DNA of 64,000 nucleotides from Mesonia aquimarina (GCF_003667275.1 NZ_RCNV01000001.1:310001-374000), one strand, 5' to 3'. Positions 37,415 through 46,316 are shown, numbered from the stretch's first letter. The notes: generated by a model from the sequence alone, not told the origin. Numbers and translations are program-made.

Positions 37415-37490
37415 AAAAAAGTCTATTTAAGAATTTTTAACCGAAAAAAATCAGCTAAAAATTATTTATTTTTCTTAAATAGACTTCTTT
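37415..37490 (-). terminator. Long-stem terminator after lpdA
   Basis: A perfect 15-base inverted repeat (AAGTCTATTTAAGAA at 37419-37433 and its complement at 37472-37486) encloses a 38-base A/T-rich loop just after the lpdA stop. On the minus strand it is followed by TTTTTTC. The loop is long for a classical terminator, so confidence is moderate. Confidence 0.6.
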
Positions 37491-37495
37491 TTAGT

Positions 37496-38902
37496 TTATG
37501 TATGTAAAGGTCTGTTGTCTGTTGCAGCTAAAGCTGCTTCTTTTACAGCTTCAGCATAAGTTGGGTGTGCGTGACTCATTCTTGCAATATCTTCTGCGCT
37601 TGCTCTGTATTCCATCGCAACAACAGCTTCAGCAATTAAATCGGCTACACGAGCTCCAACCATATGAACGCCGAGAACCTCATCGGTTTTCTTATCTGAT
37701 AAGATTTTTACAAATCCGTCGGTATCGCCACTTGCACGAGAACGACCTAAAGCTCTCATTGGGAATTGACCACTTTTGTATTCAACTTTAGCCTCTTTTA
37801 ATTCTTCTTCAGTTTTACCAACAGAAGCAACTTCTGGCCAAGTATAAACTACACCCGGAATTAAATTATAATCGATATGCGGTTTTTGTCCTGCAATTGT
37901 TTCAGCTACAAAAACACCTTCTTCTTCGGCTTTATGCGCTAACATTGCTCCTTTTACAACATCGCCAATAGCATAGATATTATCGGCTGCTGTTTGTAAA
38001 TGCTCATTTACTTCAACCTGCCCTTTATCGTTAACTTTTATTCCGGCTTTATCAGCATTTAGTCCATCGGTATAAGGTCTTCTTCCTACAGAAACCAAAC
38101 AGTAATCACCTTTAAACTCAACTTCTTTATCTTTTTTATCGGTCGCTTTTACCACAACTTCATCTCCGGTATTTTCTACTGAAGTCACTTTATGAGAAAC
38201 AGCAAATTTTGTTTTTTGCTTTTTCATCACTTTAGTTAACTCTTTACTTTGCGCCTTATCCATTGTAGGAATAATACGATCCATATATTCAATTACCGTA
38301 ACATCTGCACCAAGTCTTTTGTATACTTGCCCAAGCTCTAAACCAATTACACCGCCACCAATAATTAGCATATGTTTTGGTACTTTTTTTAATTTTAATG
38401 CTTCGGTAGACGTGATAATTCTTTCTTTATCGATATCAATAAAAGGAAGTGAAGCCGGTTTACTTCCAGTTGCGATAATAGTATGCTTAGCCTCTATGGT
38501 TTTTGAATCCCCATCGGTTAAGTCAATTTTTATATGCGTTTTATCTTCAAAAGAACCTACACCTTCAAAGGTGTCGATTTTATTTTTATCCATTAAAAAA
38601 TCGATTCCTTTGGTAGTTTGTTCAACCACTGAAGCTTTGCGCTCCATCATTTTTTCAAGGTTCAATTTAACTTCTCCTGGAAGTTCAATACCATGTTCCT
38701 CAAAATGTTTTACAGCGTCTTCGTAGTGATGTGAAGAATCTAATAAAGCTTTAGATGGAATACAACCTACGTTTAAGCAAGTTCCTCCTTTGGTTGAATA
38801 TTTCTCTATAATTGCGGTTTTCATTCCCAATTGGGCGCAACGAATAGCGGCTACGTAACCTCCGGGACCTGAACCAATGACTGCAACGTCGTAAGTGCTC
38901 AT
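37496..38902 (-). CDS. lpdA: Dihydrolipoyl dehydrogenase
   Basis: A 468-aa FAD flavoenzyme (E3) that reoxidises dihydrolipoamide in 2-oxoacid dehydrogenase complexes. FAD-binding GSGPGGYVAAIRCAQ is at the N-terminus, the redox disulfide lies in GGTCLNVGCIPSKALL near residues 39-53, NAD-binding IGGGVIGLELGQVY follows, then YAIGDVV and the catalytic His-Glu dyad in HAHPTYAEAVKEA. Full length and normal. Confidence 0.97.
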   Translation of the reverse strand: MSTYDVAVIGSGPGGYVAAIRCAQLGMKTAIIEKYSTKGGTCLNVGCIPSKALLDSSHHYEDAVKHFEEHGIELPGEVKLNLEKMMERKASVVEQTTKGIDFLMDKNKIDTFEGVGSFEDKTHIKIDLTDGDSKTIEAKHTIIATGSKPASLPFIDIDKERIITSTEALKLKKVPKHMLIIGGGVIGLELGQVYKRLGADVTVIEYMDRIIPTMDKAQSKELTKVMKKQKTKFAVSHKVTSVENTGDEVVVKATDKKDKEVEFKGDYCLVSVGRRPYTDGLNADKAGIKVNDKGQVEVNEHLQTAADNIYAIGDVVKGAMLAHKAEEEGVFVAETIAGQKPHIDYNLIPGVVYTWPEVASVGKTEEELKEAKVEYKSGQFPMRALGRSRASGDTDGFVKILSDKKTDEVLGVHMVGARVADLIAEAVVAMEYRASAEDIARMSHAHPTYAEAVKEAALAATDNRPLHT

Positions 38903-39010
38903 AATTTAGTTTTGTTGATTTTTATAAACGCTTACAAAAATACGATAAGTAATTCAATGCGCAAGATTGAGAAAGAAAAGGATTGTTAAAAAATTATTCA
39001 TTAGAATTTT

Positions 39011-39469
39011 TTAGACGTTAATTTCGGTACTGTTCTTTACTTCACTAATCATAAACGTGCTTTGCGTACTCGAAATTCCTTGTAAAGTAGTGAGTTTATT
39101 TACTAAAAAATTTCGGTAAGCTTTCATATTTTTCACACAAACTTTTAAAATATAATCGTAATCACCACTCACGTGAAAGCATTCAGACACTTCTTCTAAT
39201 TTTAGAATTTCACGTTCAAATTTTGAAACATTATCTTTTGTATGTTGAATTAATTTGATGTGGCAAAAAACCAAAAAATTCTTATCTATTTTTTCCTTGT
39301 CTAAAATTGCTACATACCTATTTATAATTTTCTGACGCTCTAGCTTTTTTATGCGCTCATGAATTGCTGTCATCGATAATTTTAACCGATAAGAAATTTC
39401 TTTGGTAGTTATTTTAGAATCACGTTGCAAGAGTTGCAAAATGTTTTTATCAATTTCGTCTAAGTTCAT
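39011..39469 (-). CDS. Lrp/AsnC-family transcriptional regulator
   Basis: A 152-aa regulator: N-terminal winged helix (LDEIDKNILQLLQRDSKITTKEI, then LSMTAIHERIKKLERQKII) and a C-terminal ligand-binding RAM/ACT domain (VSECFHVSGDYDYILKV). Such proteins form octamers that sense amino acids. It is divergent from a Cys/Met-metabolism PLP enzyme across a 167-base A/T-rich spacer with a palindrome, so it probably controls that gene and itself; this is inference from arrangement. Confidence 0.93.
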   Translation of the reverse strand: MNLDEIDKNILQLLQRDSKITTKEISYRLKLSMTAIHERIKKLERQKIINRYVAILDKEKIDKNFLVFCHIKLIQHTKDNVSKFEREILKLEEVSECFHVSGDYDYILKVCVKNMKAYRNFLVNKLTTLQGISSTQSTFMISEVKNSTEINV

Positions 39470-39554
39470 TCCGAAAATTTTTCACTTATAGTTGAACTAA
39501 TAATTAAATTTACCGATAAATAATTTATATAAGTAATTTTTATTAGATTAATTT

Positions 39555-39578
39555 TCAATTATATCTATTATAGATTGA
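39555..39578. promoter_or_regulatory. Palindrome between the Lrp-type regulator and the PLP lyase
   Basis: The spacer contains the perfect palindrome ATCTAT-T-ATAGAT at 39563-39575, flanked outward by TCAAT and ATTGA. Size and A/T-richness suit an Lrp-type operator. No clear TAnnTTTG box is visible nearby. Confidence 0.4.
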
Positions 39579-39636
39579 CAATTATTCTTTTTAAGTAGAA
39601 TTTAGTAGTATAATTAATTAAAAAAAATATATTACG

Positions 39637-40851
39637 ATGAAATATAATCCTGCTGATAAGATTCAAGATCTTCAATATTTTAGGGAGTTTGGAGGTGTAA
39701 ACCCTTCTATTTCCGATTCTTCTACATATACATTTCTGTCTGCAAAAACTATGTTCGATACATTTGAAGGAAATGCAGAAGGTTGTTATTTGTATTCAAG
39801 ACATTCGAGTCCGAGTAATTTATATTTAGGTGAAGCCTTAGCTGCAATGGAAGCTACCGAAGCCGCAACCGTTACCGCTAGCGGAATGGGTGCTATTACA
39901 CCGGTAATTCTTCAATTATGTGATGCGGGAGATCATATTGTTTCCAGCCGAACTATTTACGGCGGAACTTACGCTTTTATGAAAAATTTTCTGCCAAAAT
40001 TAAACATTAATACTTCTTTTGTGAATATTACAAAGCTTGAAGAAGTTGAATCGGCTATCACTTCTAACACAAAAATTCTGTATTGCGAGTCGGTTAGCAA
40101 TCCGTTATTAGAAATTGCCAATATTCCTGCCTTAGCTGAACTCGTAAAAAAATATAATTTAAAATTAGTAGTTGATAATACCTTTTCACCTTTATCGATA
40201 ACGCCTTCCATTTTAGGAGCAGATATTGTTATTCATTCCCTCACAAAATTTATCAATGGAAGTAGCGATACGGTTGGCGGCGTTATTTGTGGTCCTTCAG
40301 ATTTTATAAATGAATTGCGAAATGTAAATGATGGCGCATGTATGTTATTAGGTTCAACTATGGATAGTTTCCGCTCTGCTTCTATTCTTAAAAATTTACG
40401 CACGCTTCACATCAGAATGCAAAAACACAGTGGAAATGCGATGTATCTAGCTGAAAAATTTCAAGCACTTGGCTTAAAAACAGTTTATCCAGGATTAAAT
40501 TCTCATCACGGTAATGAACTATTCACTTCAATGATGAATGATGAATATGGTTTTGGTGGAATGTTAACGATAGATGTCGGTTCTTTAGAAAAAGCAAACT
40601 CGCTAATGGAGTTAATGCAAGAAGAAAATTTAGGTTATCTAGCGGTTAGTTTAGGATTTTACAAAACCTTATTTAGTGCGCCGGGAACTTCAACTTCTTC
40701 TGAAATTCCGGAGGAAGAGCAATTAGAAATGGGATTAAGCGATGGATTAATTCGATTTTCAATTGGCTTAGACAATCATATAGATCGGACGTTTAAGCAG
40801 ATGAAAAAATGTATGGAACAGATTGGCGTGCTAGAAAAAGTAACCTTATAA
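39637..40851 (+). CDS. Cys/Met metabolism PLP enzyme, methionine gamma-lyase-like
   Basis: A 404-aa fold type I PLP enzyme. YLYSRHSSPSN near the N-terminus matches the phosphate-binding YxR region, VTASGMGAITPV follows, LVVDNTFSP holds the PLP-ring Asp, and the Schiff-base lysine is K204 in HSLTKFINGSSD. The C-terminal part has SLGFYKTLFSAPGTSTSSE. The family includes methionine gamma-lyase, cystathionine gamma-synthase and beta-lyases; the divergent Lrp regulator favours an amino-acid-degrading role such as methionine gamma-lyase. Substrate not proven. Confidence 0.87.
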   Translation: MKYNPADKIQDLQYFREFGGVNPSISDSSTYTFLSAKTMFDTFEGNAEGCYLYSRHSSPSNLYLGEALAAMEATEAATVTASGMGAITPVILQLCDAGDHIVSSRTIYGGTYAFMKNFLPKLNINTSFVNITKLEEVESAITSNTKILYCESVSNPLLEIANIPALAELVKKYNLKLVVDNTFSPLSITPSILGADIVIHSLTKFINGSSDTVGGVICGPSDFINELRNVNDGACMLLGSTMDSFRSASILKNLRTLHIRMQKHSGNAMYLAEKFQALGLKTVYPGLNSHHGNELFTSMMNDEYGFGGMLTIDVGSLEKANSLMELMQEENLGYLAVSLGFYKTLFSAPGTSTSSEIPEEEQLEMGLSDGLIRFSIGLDNHIDRTFKQMKKCMEQIGVLEKVTL

Positions 40852-40854
40852 AAT

Positions 40855-40910
40855 TAAAAGCAGCTGTTTAAAATTGTAAAGACAAAAAAAACAGCTGCTT
40901 TTTTTATTTT
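40855..40910 (+). terminator. Terminator after the PLP lyase
   Basis: AAAGCAGCTGTTT and its complement AAACAGCTGCTTT flank an 18-base loop, then a run of seven T residues. Strong and nearly symmetric. Confidence 0.85.
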
Positions 40911-41032
40911 ATTTATTTTTTGCTAATAATTTAACCATTTGCATCATTTAAAAACTTATATAGAGATTCCTTGCCATAAAAGCTAAAAAATTGTAACATT
41001 ACCCTTCATAAAATTTAACCTTTTCTTAGCCT

Positions 41033-42514
41033 ATGGAAAGTCAATCTACCCAGCCTGAAAATCAGAATATTGAAGAAAATAAAGAGTTAAGCATTTGGGA
41101 AGCTTTAATTCCAGTTTTTGCATTAGTTGGGATGCTAGCTTACAATGTATATGTATATGAAGGCGATGCCTTAGACGGTTCCAATCAATTTATTCTTTTA
41201 ATGGGTGGTGCAGTTGCGGCAATAGTTGGTATTTTCAATAAAGTCTCTTTTGACTCGATGGTAGATGAAGTAGCGCAAAATATAAAATCTACTACCGGCG
41301 CTATTTTAATCTTATTAATGGTGGGAGCATTAGCCGGAACTTGGTTAGTTAGTGGTATTATCCCCACTATGATTTATTATGGCTTACAAATTTTAAATCC
41401 AACTATATTCTTAGCAGCCTGTGTAGTTATTTGTGCGGTAATTTCGGTAGCCACGGGAAGTAGTTGGACAACCTCGGCAACAGTAGGAATTGCGTTAATA
41501 GGTATTGCCAATGCGTTGGGTATTTCAGTAGGAATGACTGCCGGTGCAATTTTATCGGGTGCTTATTTTGGTGATAAAATGTCACCCTTGAGTGATACCA
41601 CCAACCTTGCTCCTGCTATGGCAGGAACCGACTTATTTACACACATTCGCTATATGATGATTACAACAGTACCAACTATCATCCTCACACTCATTATTTT
41701 TATCATCATTGGGCTTAACATAGAACCTTCTGGATCTACCAATACAAAAGCAATTTTATCTTCTATTGAAGAATCGTTTACCATTTCACCTTGGTTATTT
41801 GTAGTTCCAATTCTGGTGATTTATTTAATCATTAGAAAAACTCCTCCATTAATTGCGCTTTTACTAGGAACTCTTTTAGCAGCTGCGGCGGCGCTTTTTT
41901 TTCAACCGGGAATTATAGCCTCAATTGGAGGAAGCGAAAACCTTACTTTTTATTCTGCTTATAAAGGAATTATGAATGCTATTACCATAGATACTTCAAT
42001 CGCTACGTCTAATGAATCTTTAAATGATTTATTTTCTTCTGGAGGAATGGCAGGAATGCTCAAAACAATTTGGTTAATTATTTGTGCGATGGTCTTTGGC
42101 GGAATTATGGATGCCATTGGCGCATTATCAAGAATTAGTAAAGCTTTGTTAAATTTATTTCACACAACATTTGGTTTATTTGCCAGTACGGTAGTAAGCT
42201 GTTTAGCATTAAATGCAACCGCATCTGACCAATATTTATCTATTGTAGTTCCCGGGAAAATGTTTGCAAAAGCTTACAGAGAGAAAGGTTTAGCACCAGA
42301 AAACTTAAGTAGAACGCTAGAAGATTCTGCAACAGTAACTTCTGTTTTAGTCCCTTGGAATACGTGTGGCGCATACCATAGTGGTGTTTTAGGTGTTCCC
42401 GTAGCTAGCTATTTTGGATATGCCTTTTTTAATTACTTAAGTCCGTTTACAACATTATTATTTGCCGCCTTGGGAATTAAGATAAAACAACTGACAACAA
42501 AAAAAACTGCATAA
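41033..42514 (+). CDS. nhaC: NhaC-family Na+/H+ antiporter
   Basis: A 493-aa polytopic protein of about 11-12 hydrophobic segments. NhaC features seen are SVATGSSWTTSATVGIALIG, GAYFGDKMSPLSDTTNLAPA (the conserved ion-path motif) and the C-terminal LEDSATVTSVLVPWNTCGAY. The first 25 residues are a hydrophilic, Gln/Glu/Asn-rich tail. It exchanges cytoplasmic Na+ for H+ in pH and salt control; fits a marine or saline habitat. It is 8 bases upstream of bshB1. Confidence 0.92.
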   Translation: MESQSTQPENQNIEENKELSIWEALIPVFALVGMLAYNVYVYEGDALDGSNQFILLMGGAVAAIVGIFNKVSFDSMVDEVAQNIKSTTGAILILLMVGALAGTWLVSGIIPTMIYYGLQILNPTIFLAACVVICAVISVATGSSWTTSATVGIALIGIANALGISVGMTAGAILSGAYFGDKMSPLSDTTNLAPAMAGTDLFTHIRYMMITTVPTIILTLIIFIIIGLNIEPSGSTNTKAILSSIEESFTISPWLFVVPILVIYLIIRKTPPLIALLLGTLLAAAAALFFQPGIIASIGGSENLTFYSAYKGIMNAITIDTSIATSNESLNDLFSSGGMAGMLKTIWLIICAMVFGGIMDAIGALSRISKALLNLFHTTFGLFASTVVSCLALNATASDQYLSIVVPGKMFAKAYREKGLAPENLSRTLEDSATVTSVLVPWNTCGAYHSGVLGVPVASYFGYAFFNYLSPFTTLLFAALGIKIKQLTTKKTA

Positions 42515-42521
42515 TTTTAGT

Positions 42522-43238
42522 ATGAAATTAGATATTCTTGCCATAGGAGCTCACCCCGATGATGTTGAGTTAAGTTGTTCAGGGACACTTGCTAAAGAAA
42601 TTGCCAATGGTAAAAAAGTAGGAATTTTAGATTTAACTCGAGGAGAATTAGGAACACGAGGTTCTGCTGAAATTCGTGATCAGGAGGCCAAGGATGCCGC
42701 TGAAATTCTTGGAGTAAGTGTTCGGAAAAATCTTGAATTTAGTGACGGATTTTTTATTAATAATACAGCGCATCAATTAGAGATTATTAAAATTTTACGA
42801 AAATACCGACCAGAAATTGTTTTTTGCAACGCTGTAGATGATCGTCACATAGACCACGGAAAAGGAAGCAAATTAGCCAGTGATGCTTGTTTTTTAAGCG
42901 GTTTACGAAAAATTGAAACTACTTTTGAAGGTAACAAACAAAAAGCTTGGCGACCTAAACAGGTATATCATTATATACAATGGAAAGAGTTACAGCCTGA
43001 TATTTTAGTTGATATTTCCGGTTTTATGGATCAAAAAATTGCTTCTGTAAAAGCTTACCGCTCTCAATTTTATGATGAAAACAACAATGAACCTTCTACC
43101 CCTATCTCTAGCAGTAACTTTTTAGATAGTGTAAGTTACCGTGCAAGAAATTTAGGCCGTTTAATGAATGTTGACTATGCGGAAGGCTTTACTGTAGAAC
43201 GCTGTCCTGCAGTTAATTCTATATTTGATTTAATTTAA
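42522..43238 (+). CDS. bshB1: Bacillithiol biosynthesis deacetylase BshB1
   Basis: A 238-aa zinc-dependent PIG-L/LmbE-family enzyme that removes the acetyl group from GlcNAc-malate in bacillithiol synthesis. Metal ligands are in AIGAHPDDVELSCSGT (H11, D13/D14) and in AVDDRHIDHGKGS. DLTRGELGTRGS and ACFLSGLRKI are BshB1-typical, as is YRSQFY near the C-terminus. Bacillithiol is the main low-molecular-weight thiol in many Flavobacteriia, so this also supports the taxonomic call. Confidence 0.95.
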   Translation: MKLDILAIGAHPDDVELSCSGTLAKEIANGKKVGILDLTRGELGTRGSAEIRDQEAKDAAEILGVSVRKNLEFSDGFFINNTAHQLEIIKILRKYRPEIVFCNAVDDRHIDHGKGSKLASDACFLSGLRKIETTFEGNKQKAWRPKQVYHYIQWKELQPDILVDISGFMDQKIASVKAYRSQFYDENNNEPSTPISSSNFLDSVSYRARNLGRLMNVDYAEGFTVERCPAVNSIFDLI

Positions 43239-43250
43239 TTGAAAAAAAGT

Positions 43251-43280
43251 TTTGTAGAACGCGGTAAATCATTAAATTTG
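43251..43280 (+). promoter_or_regulatory. Promoter of tRNA-His
   Basis: TTTG at 43251-43254 and TAAATTTG at 43273-43280, 18 bases apart, fit the Bacteroidetes -33/-7 promoter layout. Transcription would start about 40 bases before the tRNA. Confidence 0.65.
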
Positions 43281-43328
43281 CAACCGCATTTGTTAGGCAT
43301 CTGCCTTTCAAAAGTTCTTAATTTAAAT

Positions 43329-43403
43329 GGTGGTTGTAGCTCAGTTGGTTAGAGCATCGGTTTGTGGTACCGAGGGTCGTGGGTTCGAATCCCATCATCC
43401 ACC
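43329..43403 (+). tRNA. tRNA-His (GTG)
   Basis: Cloverleaf with anticodon GTG in the loop TTGTGGT, D-arm AGCTCAGTTGGTTAGAGC and T-loop TTCGAAT. The base before the acceptor stem is G (G-1), opposing C73, the identity element of histidine tRNA. The acceptor stem GTGGTTG/CATCCAC has one T-T mismatch at pair 5-68. The 3' CCA is not encoded. Confidence 0.95.
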
Positions 43404-43406
43404 CTT

Positions 43407-43442
43407 TTAAAAGTCCTTTCCTTTATTGGTTAGGACTTTTTT
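43407..43442 (+). terminator. tRNA-His terminator
   Basis: AAAAGTCC and GGACTTTT pair across a 16-18-base loop and are followed by a T-run immediately downstream of the tRNA. Confidence 0.75.
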
Positions 43443-43467
43443 TATTTGTAAGCATTTTTTTTCGGCC

Positions 43468-43535
43468 AGGGATAGTAGTGAAAATCCCGCAATGTAGCGT
43501 TAGCGAAATGAGGAATTGTAACGGATAGCCCGGTT
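43468..43535 (+). repeat. Dispersed intergenic element, copy 2
   Basis: Starts AGGGATAGTAGTGAAAATCC and ends ACGGATAGCCCGG, the same bracketing motifs as the elements at 14666 and 57354, with a different central part. It sits between the tRNA-His terminator and the terminator of the M28 peptidase gene. Confidence 0.6.
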
Positions 43536-43538
43536 TTA

Positions 43539-43576
43539 CAAAAAAGAGCAGCTTGAAGAAAAGCTGCTCTTTTTTG
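43539..43576. terminator. Symmetric terminator after the M28 peptidase
   Basis: AAAAAAGAGCAGCTT pairs with AAGCTGCTCTTTTTT around a 6-7-base loop. With an A-run on one side and a T-run on the other it can act in both directions; the main user is the minus-strand peptidase gene ending at 43600. Confidence 0.85.
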
Positions 43577-43599
43577 TAAAAGAACGCCAAATACTACTT

Positions 43600-44610
43600 C
43601 TATTTAGCTTTATCTACCGTTAGTCGGTTATCTCTGTTGGCAACCTCCCAAGCTGTGTAGAAAATTAATCGCGCTCTACGCGTCATTAAATCATATTCAA
43701 TTTTATCTGCCGTATCAGTCGGTTTGTGATAGTCTGCATGTGTACCATTAAAATAAAAAATAACGGGTATATTATGTTTTGCAAAATTATAATGATCGCT
43801 TCTATAATAGAAACGATTTGGGTCATTCTCATCGTTATATGTGTAATCTAAATCGAGTTGGGTATATTCTTCATTTACGCTTTCCGATAGATTATGAAGC
43901 TCTGTACTGAGTTTATCGCTTCCGATAAGGTAAATATAATTGGGGTCATCTTTGTGTTTAGGATCTATTCTCCCTATCATATCTGTATTTAAACCGGTTA
44001 CCGTATTTTCTAGTGGAAAAATTGGATTTTTTGTGTAATAATCTGACCCTAAAAGTCCCTTCTCTTCTCCGGTAACATGAAGAAATAAAATTGACCTTCT
44101 AGGTGAAAAACCGTCGTTTTGTGCTTCTTTAAATGCCTCTGCTATTTCTAACATAGATACGGTTCCAGACCCATCATCATCGGCTCCATTATAAATATTT
44201 CCTTGAGCATCTACTCCAACGTGATCATAGTGAGCAGAAATCACTACAATTTCATCTGGAAATTCACTACCTTTAATATAGGCTACCACATTTTCTGAAG
44301 CATTATATTTATCATCAAAGAAACTTGAAGGTATATCTTGAAAATAATCATCGCCTCCCAATGGTGAAGCAATATCTAAATTTTGATATTCGTTTTTTAA
44401 ATAATTTGCTGCTTTTTTTTGGCCGGGTTCTCCTGTATCTCTTCCTTGAAATTCATCTGAAGCAAAAGTGTAAAGATGATCTTTTAATTCTTGAGAAGTA
44501 ATTGTTTCTCCGTACTGAACAACATCTGCATCAGAAATAGGTTTGTTTTTTTGTACTTTACAAGCAAATACTACACTGAAAGCAGAAATAAATAAAATTT
44601 TTTTAATCAT
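43600..44610 (-). CDS. M28-family zinc aminopeptidase, lipoprotein
   Basis: A 336-aa exported peptidase with lipobox VVFAC, so envelope-anchored. The co-catalytic zinc ligands of family M28 are all visible: His in ISAHYDHVG, bridging Asp in GADDDGSG, catalytic Glu-Glu in VTGEEKGLLGS, Asp in NTDMIGRID and His in YRSDHYNF. Likely releases N-terminal residues from peptides outside the inner membrane. A bidirectional terminator follows. Confidence 0.93.
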   Translation of the reverse strand: MIKKILFISAFSVVFACKVQKNKPISDADVVQYGETITSQELKDHLYTFASDEFQGRDTGEPGQKKAANYLKNEYQNLDIASPLGGDDYFQDIPSSFFDDKYNASENVVAYIKGSEFPDEIVVISAHYDHVGVDAQGNIYNGADDDGSGTVSMLEIAEAFKEAQNDGFSPRRSILFLHVTGEEKGLLGSDYYTKNPIFPLENTVTGLNTDMIGRIDPKHKDDPNYIYLIGSDKLSTELHNLSESVNEEYTQLDLDYTYNDENDPNRFYYRSDHYNFAKHNIPVIFYFNGTHADYHKPTDTADKIEYDLMTRRARLIFYTAWEVANRDNRLTVDKAK

Positions 44611-44723
44611 TATAAAGGTGTTAATTATTTGGAAGCCAATATATCAAAAAATGTTTGAAGCCTCCTTAATGAAAAGGGATAAAAATTTCTTAAAAAATAT
44701 TTTTCATAAACCAAAAAAGCTTC

Positions 44724-44731
44724 TATATTTG
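44724..44731 (+). promoter_or_regulatory. -7 box for tRNA-Ser
   Basis: TATATTTG matches TAnnTTTG and lies 36 bases upstream of the tRNA. The -33 region is T-rich but has no clear TTTG. Confidence 0.55.
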
Positions 44732-44767
44732 CATCCGCATTCAGGGAATACCTGATGAGACACTCAA

Positions 44768-44852
44768 GGAGAAATGGCAGAGTGGTCGAATGCACCGGTC
44801 TTGAAAACCGGCGAGGGTCACACCTCCGGGGGTTCGAATCCCTCTTTCTCCG
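44768..44852 (+). tRNA. tRNA-Ser (TGA)
   Basis: An 85-base class II tRNA. Acceptor stem GGAGAAA/TTTCTCC with discriminator G73, D-arm TGGCAGAGTGGTCGAATGCA, anticodon stem CCGGT/ACCGG with anticodon TGA in CTTGAAA, a long variable arm and T-loop TTCGAAT. The 3' CCA is not encoded. Confidence 0.96.
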
Positions 44853-44875
44853 CTGAAATTTATTCAATTTCACCC

Positions 44876-44910
44876 AAAGTCCTGTAAACACTACGTTTAC
44901 GGGACTTTTT
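44876..44910 (+). terminator. tRNA-Ser terminator
   Basis: A 14-base stem AAAGTCCTGTAAAC / GTTTACGGGACTTT (one G.T) with a short loop, followed by T residues. Confidence 0.85.
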
Positions 44911-45224
44911 AGTTTATACAAAATAGCAAAATTGCTATTAATTTAAAACAGAAATGATTCGAGCTAAATAGCCGCTCTGCCAACGCTTACTTAGTACTTC
45001 AGACAAAATGAAGTTATCTCATTCCCCTGCACAAAACCATCGTTAAAGCCTGTATTGAGCAAAGTCGAAATATCCAAGTGTTTATTACCTCAAGTCTTTG
45101 TTTGTTTAATGTTTAATGTGTAAATGCTTATTGTTTTTAAAAGTTCACATTGAACATTAATAGCATCATTTTGTTATGCGATTGAGTTTAGTTAGCTGAT
45201 GTTTCATTTCGTTAACCAAGTAAA
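44911..45224. other. Non-coding stretch between tRNA-Ser terminator and Fic gene
   Basis: About 310 A/T-rich bases with no gene I can support on either strand. It holds a degenerate GAGCAAAGTCGAAAT segment near 45056, recalling the palindromic element in cusA. It also contains an imperfect 17-base inverted repeat (TTAATGTTTAATGTG at 45106-45120 against 45144-45160, 15 of 17 pairs) that could form a hairpin. This looks like remnant sequence at the edge of the accessory patch. Confidence 0.5.
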
Positions 45225-46316
45225 TTAGGATGCTTCTAACACAGCCATTAATCTATGGTTGAGGTATAGCTTTTCTTTACCAACCTTTTCAGAAATTAAA
45301 AAACCAGTTTCTTCTAATTCCATTAAATAATTACCAACGGTTTTTGGTGTTCCTAATTTGGCATCAACTAAAAATTGTCGTTTGGTATAAGGTAATCTAA
45401 AGAGTATTTCAACCAATTCTTTCGTGTAGACTCTTGGCAGTTTTTCTTTAATTTCCTGTGACATTTGTTCCATTAAGTTAGTAACGTCTTTTAACCGCTG
45501 CAAAGCTTTTGTTGCCGTATATTCAACCATTTCGAGCATATAGCGTATCCAAACTTCCCAATCGCTATTTTCTGTTACTTCACGTAATTTAGTATAGTAA
45601 TCTGTTTTGTTTTTGATAATATATTCACTTAAATAAATGGCAGGGGTATCTAAAAGATGAGTTAATTTTAAATATAGTAATAATAAAATACGTCCTGTTC
45701 TACCATTACCATCACTAAAAGGGTGTATCGCTTCAAATTGATAATGCATAACAGCCATTTTAACTAAGGGATCCATATCATCTTCTGCATTAATAAACTT
45801 TTCTAGGTTAGCCAATTTTTCTCTTATAACGTCTTCTCCGGTGGGTGGTGTATAAATAGTTTCTCCGGTAGTACTTTTTAAGGCTGTTCCCGGAGTAGTT
45901 CTAATACCTGCGGTATTCTTTTTTATACTTTGTACTATTTCAACACATAAATTAGTGCTTATAAATGGTCGTTTTTCTATTTCTTGTAAGCCGTTCCAAA
46001 GTGCTTCTTTATAACTTATCACCTCCTTTGTAGCAGGGTTATCAAATTTTTTATCGGCTACTAAAGATTTATACAAATCATCATTAGTAGTTATTATATT
46101 CTCAATTTCAGAACTTGCTTTGGCTTCTTGTAAATGTATGCTATCTAAAAATAAAGTAGGATTGGGTAAATTAGTAAGCATCCCATTTAATTGTGCCAAC
46201 GCCCTACTTGCTTCAATGGTTTTACGAAGCACTTTAGTCGTTTCTAACACCTTATTTGGTGGTAGTAGTGGTAATTCGTTATAAGGGTTATTCCTGCTAA
46301 ATTCTGCCATAATCAA
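45225..46316 (-). CDS. Fic-domain protein (AMPylator) with C-terminal winged helix
   Basis: A 363-aa Fic protein. The N-terminal Fic_N-like domain includes the auto-inhibitory motif SSEIEN (S/TxxxE[G/N]) near residue 70. The Fic core holds HPFSDGNGRTGR near residue 200, complete with catalytic His and the Asp/Gly/Asn/Arg residues. The last 70 residues form a winged-helix domain (TKRQFLVDAKLGTPKTVGNYLMELEETG). Such proteins attach AMP to target hydroxyls; intact motifs predict activity held in check by the inhibitory helix. ATG at 46310 is an equally good start. Repeated boxes upstream suggest autoregulation. Confidence 0.93.
   Translation of the reverse strand: MIMAEFSRNNPYNELPLLPPNKVLETTKVLRKTIEASRALAQLNGMLTNLPNPTLFLDSIHLQEAKASSEIENIITTNDDLYKSLVADKKFDNPATKEVISYKEALWNGLQEIEKRPFISTNLCVEIVQSIKKNTAGIRTTPGTALKSTTGETIYTPPTGEDVIREKLANLEKFINAEDDMDPLVKMAVMHYQFEAIHPFSDGNGRTGRILLLLYLKLTHLLDTPAIYLSEYIIKNKTDYYTKLREVTENSDWEVWIRYMLEMVEYTATKALQRLKDVTNLMEQMSQEIKEKLPRVYTKELVEILFRLPYTKRQFLVDAKLGTPKTVGNYLMELEETGFLISEKVGKEKLYLNHRLMAVLEAS

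Noticed and set aside
44625-44921. 98-codon minus-strand open frame
   Set aside because: It runs antisense through the tRNA-Ser gene and its terminator; codon content is explained by the tRNA.
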